Below, one piece after another: positions 4,791-8,283 of a stretch of DNA of 8,283 nucleotides; the stretch's first letter is position 1; every line of letters starts with the position of its first letter. Both the position numbers and the translations under genes were made by a program. The DNA comes from Gammaproteobacteria bacterium (GTDB taxonomy: Bacteria > Pseudomonadota > Gammaproteobacteria > UBA6429). The stretch spans positions 1-8,283 of the forward strand of contig DAOVYB010000058.1 in NCBI GenBank assembly GCA_030635835.1, read 5' to 3'. The notes below the pieces were generated by a model. It was not told the origin of the DNA. It searched no databases and saw only the letters and a list, made by a program, of their open reading frames with translations.

Positions 4791-6062
4791 TTAATCGACA
4801 TGCTTTTTAACTAACATTTGCATGGACTCTAATTGCACCTGTTTTACCAGCGATCCCAGTGTTAAGCCCTGAACAAGAATAGAGAAAATAACGACCGCGT
4901 AAGTCACCGCTAGAATCACTTCCCTTTCCTCTCCTTGCGGCAAAGAGAGCGCCAGTGCGACAGAAATTCCACCTCGCAATCCTCCCCAGGTCATTAAACG
5001 TGTTACGCCGGGGCTAAAATCACGAATATTTTTCATCAACTGAATAGGTATGCTCACGGAGATGAAACGTGATAATAAGACAACCGGAATAATGGCCAAT
5101 GCGGCAAGAAAATATTCTGTGTGATAGACCAGTATTAAGACTTCCAAACCAATCAATAAAAATAAAACAGCATTGAGAATTTCATCAATCAACTCCCAAA
5201 ACGTATCCAGATGTTCACGCGTACTTTCCGACATCGCTAAAACACGGCCATGATTACCAATTAATAAACCAGCCACCACCATCGCGATGGGGCCAGAAAT
5301 ATGCAAAGCCATTGCCAGCGCATAACCGCCCATCACTAATGCCAGGGTTAATAAAATTTCCACCTGATAATTATTCACTGAGCGCAGCATATAAAAAGTC
5401 AGCCCACCAATGACAAAACCATATAGCGCTCCACCAATCGCTTCCTGAATAAATAAAAAACTCACTGATGAAACAGTGGCTTCACTCTGGCCGGTTGCTA
5501 TGCCAAGCAAAACGAGAAAAACAACAACAGCCACACCATCATTAAATAAGGATTCACCGGAAATTTTTATTTCCAGGCTTTTAGGAATGCCCACTGTTTT
5601 TAAAATTCCAATTACGGCAATTGGGTCCGTCGGTGAGATTAAGGCACCAAACAATAAGCAATAAATAAAACTAACATTAAGCTCTAGTGCATTGAGGATG
5701 ACCCAGCTCATTCCGCCAATAATAAAGGTAGACATCACAACACCAACCGTTGCTAATATAAAAATCACCCATTTTTGTTTACTTAACTCATTGAGATTAA
5801 TATGAAGTGCACCGGCAAATAATAAAAAACTCAGCATGCCGTTAATCAATGCGGTATGAAAATCTATCCCTTTAATCAGCGTGCTGACTTGTAACGAGAC
5901 ATCATAAAAACCTAGCTTTCCACTGATTAATAACAAAAGTGACAGCACTAATGAAATCAACATAATGCCGATAGTGGTTGGAAGTTTTATAAAGCGGTAA
6001 TTTAGATAACTGAATACCGCAGACAAGGTAAGGAGAACAGCAATTGTATTTAATATATCCAT
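4791..6062 (-). CDS. Cation:proton antiporter, CPA1/NhaP type
   Basis: This inner-membrane protein exchanges Na+ (or K+) for H+ and supports pH and salt homeostasis. It has 423 residues and about 12 hydrophobic segments from residue 4 to about 402, with a short hydrophilic C-terminal tail. Signature residues are ISPTDPIAV (142-150, with Asp146 in the unwound helix), SGESLFNDGVAVVVF (168-182, with the Asn174-Asp175 pair typical of electroneutral CPA1 members), FLLIGLEVL (301-309) and WGGLRGGISVALALSLP (359-375). The start fits the family, since the N terminus runs straight into the first helix. There is no clear Shine-Dalgarno sequence: the ATG directly follows the 3' arm of a 12-bp hairpin. 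It lacks the large cytoplasmic domain of longer NhaP relatives. The cation cannot be told from sequence. Confidence 0.93.
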   Translation of the reverse strand: MDILNTIAVLLTLSAVFSYLNYRFIKLPTTIGIMLISLVLSLLLLISGKLGFYDVSLQVSTLIKGIDFHTALINGMLSFLLFAGALHINLNELSKQKWVIFILATVGVVMSTFIIGGMSWVILNALELNVSFIYCLLFGALISPTDPIAVIGILKTVGIPKSLEIKISGESLFNDGVAVVVFLVLLGIATGQSEATVSSVSFLFIQEAIGGALYGFVIGGLTFYMLRSVNNYQVEILLTLALVMGGYALAMALHISGPIAMVVAGLLIGNHGRVLAMSESTREHLDTFWELIDEILNAVLFLLIGLEVLILVYHTEYFLAALAIIPVVLLSRFISVSIPIQLMKNIRDFSPGVTRLMTWGGLRGGISVALALSLPQGEEREVILAVTYAVVIFSILVQGLTLGSLVKQVQLESMQMLVKKHVD

Positions 6063-6121
6063 GGGTTTAAAGATACCCTAAATTCACCTGCTTAAACAGG
6101 GAACACTTCATCTTTAAACCC
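6063..6121 (-). promoter_or_regulatory. Hairpin abutting the antiporter start codon
   Basis: GGGTTTAAAGAT (6121-6110, minus strand) pairs perfectly with ATCTTTAAACCC (6074-6063), and the start codon ATG follows without a gap. The 35-nt loop can form an inner CCUG/CAGG stem and holds the only purine-rich stretches (AGGUG, UUUAGGG). Whatever ribosome site exists would be folded into this structure. No U-run follows, so it is not an intrinsic terminator. Translational control is inferred. Confidence 0.6.
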
Positions 6122-6143
6122 GGAAATAATTCTTAATAATTAA

Positions 6144-6773
6144 TTAAAATTCAGATGAAATATAAGCAAATAATTCGGAGTTGTTATTTGCCGTTGTCTC
6201 TTCATAAGTTAAGGTAAGAGCAGCAATAGTACTGCCAAAATTCTTTTGTAGAGTAACACTCATATCATTACCCTGTGGACCAACCGTTGGTGCAGATGCA
6301 ATCCCAAAGTGAAAAAGCAATTCTAAATCAGCAACGGTATAAAAACCTAAACCCATATCAAGGTAGCTGGTTTCATTCTCACCATAATATAATTTCAGGT
6401 GAGATAGCTCGTACTGCAACTTGGCATAATACTCATGTGACATTGGAGCAAAATTATTATCTGTGTACATATACTCAACAGCACCTAGATCGATAATAAA
6501 CTTGTTCTGTTTACCTGTCGTTAATCTGAAACCACCAAACACATCTATTTCTGCACCCAAAGCAACATTTGAAACAAAAAATCCCGCATAAAACCCGGTA
6601 TCTTTAGCTTGAGCAATTTCATAATTAGCCTGTACCGCTGCTTTGTCATTGGTTTGTGTAATGCCACGAACGACATAATTACTCGTTAGTGTTAACAAGA
6701 ATGAACGTTCTGTTGCAAAAACAGAAATAGACGGAATTATTAAAAAAATAAGTGTAAGTAATAATTTTTTCAA
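6144..6773 (-). CDS. TorF-family putative outer-membrane porin
   Basis: This 209-residue protein has a signal peptide (MKKLLLTLIFLIIPSISVFA, cleavage near residue 20). The body consists of alternating beta-strand segments ending in a terminal phenylalanine, as in outer-membrane beta-barrels. The motif SNYVVRGITQTNDKAAVQ (31-48), followed by DTGFYAGFFVSNV (58-70) and a conserved acidic strand (EIDVFGGF, 75-82), is characteristic of the TorF/Gcw_chp porin-like family. The function of that family is not defined beyond a suggested porin role. The start is TTG at 6773, supported by GGGGAAG five bases upstream and by the signal peptide; no in-frame ATG is suitable. The antiporter follows 81 bases downstream on the same strand and could be co-transcribed. 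Confidence 0.88.
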   Translation of the reverse strand: MKKLLLTLIFLIIPSISVFATERSFLLTLTSNYVVRGITQTNDKAAVQANYEIAQAKDTGFYAGFFVSNVALGAEIDVFGGFRLTTGKQNKFIIDLGAVEYMYTDNNFAPMSHEYYAKLQYELSHLKLYYGENETSYLDMGLGFYTVADLELLFHFGIASAPTVGPQGNDMSVTLQKNFGSTIAALTLTYEETTANNNSELFAYISSEF

Positions 6774-6812
6774 AGCAGCTTCCCCAAATAATGGCTGAAA
6801 TAGTTTTAATAT

Positions 6813-6837
6813 TATAAACGTATATTATATAAACGTA
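6813..6837 (-). promoter_or_regulatory. Direct repeat TACGTTTATA x2 upstream of the TorF-like gene
   Basis: Two perfect 10-base copies (6837-6828 and 6822-6813, minus strand) have a 15-base period and lie 40-64 bases upstream of the TTG start. TATAAT sequences overlap them (6829-6824 and 6816-6811), and TTGATT lies at 6842-6837. However, the spacing from TTGATT is 7 or 20 bases, so no ideal promoter pair exists. The repeat could bind a regulator, or be AT-rich promoter DNA. Confidence 0.4.
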
Positions 6838-6910
6838 ATCAACAAATATCTAAAATCAGTTATCAATATTTAACGATCAAAATAATAGATTAAGTCGTAT
6901 AAAACACAGT

Positions 6911-7084
6911 TTAATTAACCTGAACTCTGGATAAGGAAACCTAAATTGATTAGCTCGCCTGAATACAAAAAACACCGTCATTCCGGCAGTATTTTAGCCG
7001 GAATCCAGAGTTCGAGTCACTGGATTCCCGCTAAAAGCATGCGGGAATGACGAGCATTTCTTATCCCGAGTTCAGGTTAATTAA
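6911..7084. repeat. 174-bp element with 25-bp terminal inverted repeats
   Basis: The segment 6911-6935 (starting TTAATTAACCTGAACTC) is the reverse complement of 7060-7084 with one mismatch in 25. The interior holds no gene but contains a second complete palindromic repeat (6976-7052). Short length, clean ends and lack of coding capacity suggest a MITE or the joined ends of a lost insertion sequence. It occupies the spacer between the small secreted protein and the TorF-like gene. Confidence 0.75.
6976..7052. repeat. CGTCATTCC-type palindromic repeat nested in the larger element
   Basis: The ends CGTCATTCC and GGAATGACG are perfect inverted repeats. Inside are two hairpins, CCGGC/GCCGG and CCCGC/GCGGG, separated by an AATCCAGAG...CTGGATT pair. 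This layout matches a repeat family I recall as common in proteobacterial spacers. Confidence 0.8.
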
Positions 7085-7110
7085 TTCAGAGAAAGATAAT
7101 TTTTATATTT

Positions 7111-7191
7111 GTAGCCCGGATGAAGCGAAACGAAATCAGGGGGAATCATACACATTGACTCCCGGATTACATTACATTTCATCCGGGCTAC
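7111..7191. repeat. GTAGCCCGGAT palindromic repeat
   Basis: GTAGCCCGGATGAA (7111-7124) and TTCATCCGGGCTAC (7178-7191) are perfect 14-base inverted repeats. The inner part is degenerate but related to itself (AAATCAGGGGG and ACTCCCGGATT). This is a familiar intergenic repeat type in proteobacteria. It lies 47 bases beyond the stop of the small secreted protein gene and could serve as its 3' boundary. Confidence 0.8.
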
Positions 7192-7238
7192 CTATTTAAA
7201 TTTAAGCTATCACAGTTATACCAATACCTGATTAAGCG

Positions 7239-7718
7239 CTATTTATGCTTACCTCTTCCCTGACCTTTCCCTTTATTATTTCCCTTTCCTCTAGACTTTC
7301 CCTTTCCTCGCTTGCTGTTGTTTTCTCCACCACCTGAAGTATGGCGGGCATGGGCGCGCTTAAGATTCTGAAATTCACCTGAACCAGGCTTAATACCAAG
7401 ACGCCTTGCCATCACCCCCCAACCTTTACCTTTATTCTCTTTATATTGTTGCACTACATAATCAGTATCATGCCCCGACATTTCACCCAGACGCATCACC
7501 ATATAGGCATCCTCTACCCCATTCACATTACTTAGTACGGCGTTGACTTTTGCTTCACCTAAATTAAACCGAGCCGCAAGTTTAGTTTTAATTCCGGAAC
7601 CATCAGCCCTTGCTTCAATTGATAATTTTTCAAGCCAGTCAAAATCTCCAGCCTGTGCGGTATGAATAAAAGAAAAGAGAAAAAGTAATATGAAAGAAAC
7701 CTTTTTTTGAAGATGCAT
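7239..7718 (-). CDS. Small secreted protein of unknown function with Gly/Lys/Arg-rich tail
   Basis: I cannot name a function. The ATG at 7718 has CAGGAG six bases upstream. The 159-residue protein begins with a signal peptide (KK then a hydrophobic run, cleavage likely after AQA at 23), so it should be exported. Residues 24-120 form a compact, probably helical domain with a motif I recall from other uncharacterised proteobacterial proteins: EDAYMVMRLGEMSG (69-82), DYVVQQYKENKGKGWGVMAR (86-105) and RLGIKPGSGEFQNLK (106-120). Residues 129-159 are a low-complexity, strongly basic tail of GKG and RGK units, which could bind polyanions such as nucleic acid or surface polysaccharide (inference). 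TATACT (7768-7763) is a possible -10 box without a good -35 box. The neighbours give no functional clue. Confidence 0.85.
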   Translation of the reverse strand: MHLQKKVSFILLFLFSFIHTAQAGDFDWLEKLSIEARADGSGIKTKLAARFNLGEAKVNAVLSNVNGVEDAYMVMRLGEMSGHDTDYVVQQYKENKGKGWGVMARRLGIKPGSGEFQNLKRAHARHTSGGGENNSKRGKGKSRGKGNNKGKGQGRGKHK

Positions 7719-7855
7719 GTTCTGCTCCTGAATTATAAAAACAACAAATTATTAATACGCAAAGTATAGTCCAGAGAATGTTTTAAAAATACGAATTATC
7801 ACCCATTTCATAACAGGTGAATTATTTTTAAATTCTAAAATTGAAAAAATAAAGA

Positions 7856-8281
7856 TTATTTAATACAGGTCGGGCAACGTGCTTTCACTATTCTGCCTGT
7901 GTGCTCACGCCGTTGTGGCCTTTTAATATTATCTTGTGTACTCATAGTGGCATAAAGCGCACGTTCAGCATCAATAACACTATACTCATGTTTATAGGGA
8001 TAGAGCACATTATTCATGCCACCTTGTGCAATAAACTCTTCACCTTTTACTAACATGCTGTGGGTGTGAAGTAACTCATGTAAAAGTGCATCAGCAGGTG
8101 AAGCTATACAAACAGGGTTATCTGCACAACCATTATTTAACCTTAGTTGAGCAGCAGAACGGGGGTTAAAATGAATAACGGCTTTATCAACCTGCATCAT
8201 ATTTCCGCTGCCTGTCGTTACCCAGTTATTTTCATCAAAAGACAATATCCAGTTTTTATTTTTTAATTCAAGAATTAAAGT
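7856..8281 (-). CDS. HExxH metallopeptidase-like protein, C-terminal 141 residues (cut by right edge)
   Basis: The reading frame stays open to the right edge, so this is the 3' end of a longer gene; the TTG at 8245 is not a convincing start. The visible part has VIHFNPR, then DALLHELLHTHSMLVKGEEF containing the zinc-protease signature HELLH, then a conserved-looking YPYKHEYSVIDAERALYA helix that may supply a third ligand (Glu). The pattern of a FNP strand before HELxH resembles peptidase family M91 (NleD-like) proteins; this is recognition from memory and the family assignment is tentative. A Cys pair (CADNPVC) lies before the active-site helix and CPTC ends the protein. Secretion signals, if any, are outside the window. 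A weak hairpin (7799-7820, TCACC/GGTGA) follows the stop. Confidence 0.72.
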   Translation of the reverse strand, partial: TLILELKNKNWILSFDENNWVTTGSGNMMQVDKAVIHFNPRSAAQLRLNNGCADNPVCIASPADALLHELLHTHSMLVKGEEFIAQGGMNNVLYPYKHEYSVIDAERALYATMSTQDNIKRPQRREHTGRIVKARCPTCIK

Positions 8282-8283
8282 TA

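Noticed and set aside
4487..4801. 104-codon frame on the minus strand between the antiporter and fbpA
   Set aside because: It crosses repeat copy B, the Fur box, the fbpA promoter and the start of fbpA, with no family features; a chance frame.
7799..7820. TCACC/GGTGA hairpin after the metallopeptidase gene, as an intrinsic terminator
   Set aside because: Only five base pairs and the following sequence is not a continuous U-run on the minus strand; too weak to list.

Overview
The window looks like part of a gammaproteobacterial chromosome. The signs are a consensus Fur box, a TorF-type outer-membrane porin, a periplasmic iron-binding protein of the FbpA class, a proteobacterial tandem glycine riboswitch, and many short palindromic repeats in moderately AT-rich spacers. 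Genus cannot be fixed from the sequence alone. All seven supported protein genes lie on the minus strand, so transcription runs from right to left.

In transcription order: (1) the C-terminal part of an HExxH metallopeptidase-like protein, cut by the right edge (7856-8281); (2) a small secreted protein with a Gly/Lys/Arg-rich tail and no known function (7239-7718); (3) a 465-bp spacer packed with palindromic repeats; (4) a TorF-like porin with a TTG start (6144-6773); (5) a CPA1/NhaP-type cation:proton antiporter whose start codon sits against a 12-bp hairpin (4791-6062); (6) a Fur-box promoter and the ferric-iron-binding protein FbpA (3553-4551); (7) a 551-bp spacer full of repeats, including an array of hairpins with GGA in their loops; (8) the matching iron permease FbpB (1406-3001); (9) a 267-bp element bounded by 39-bp perfect inverted repeats; (10) a tandem glycine riboswitch with an intrinsic terminator (681-1072); (11) the first two thirds of lipoyl synthase, lipA, cut by the left edge (2-643).

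Two themes stand out. First, iron supply: FbpA and FbpB form two thirds of an ABC importer under evident Fur control. Their ATPase is absent from the window, and the two genes have been pushed apart by repeats. Second, one-carbon metabolism: a glycine riboswitch placed directly before lipA would tie lipoyl synthesis to glycine. Lipoate is the cofactor of GcvH in the glycine cleavage system, so this is a logical but uncommon target. The second aptamer also carries an extended stem with a loop of about 110 nt.

The spacers are unusually rich in small dispersed repeats: two same-direction copies of one family flank fbpA, nested inverted repeats lie at 6911-7084, and a GTAGCCCGGAT palindrome lies at 7111-7191. 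No tRNA, rRNA, CRISPR array or complete insertion sequence was seen.
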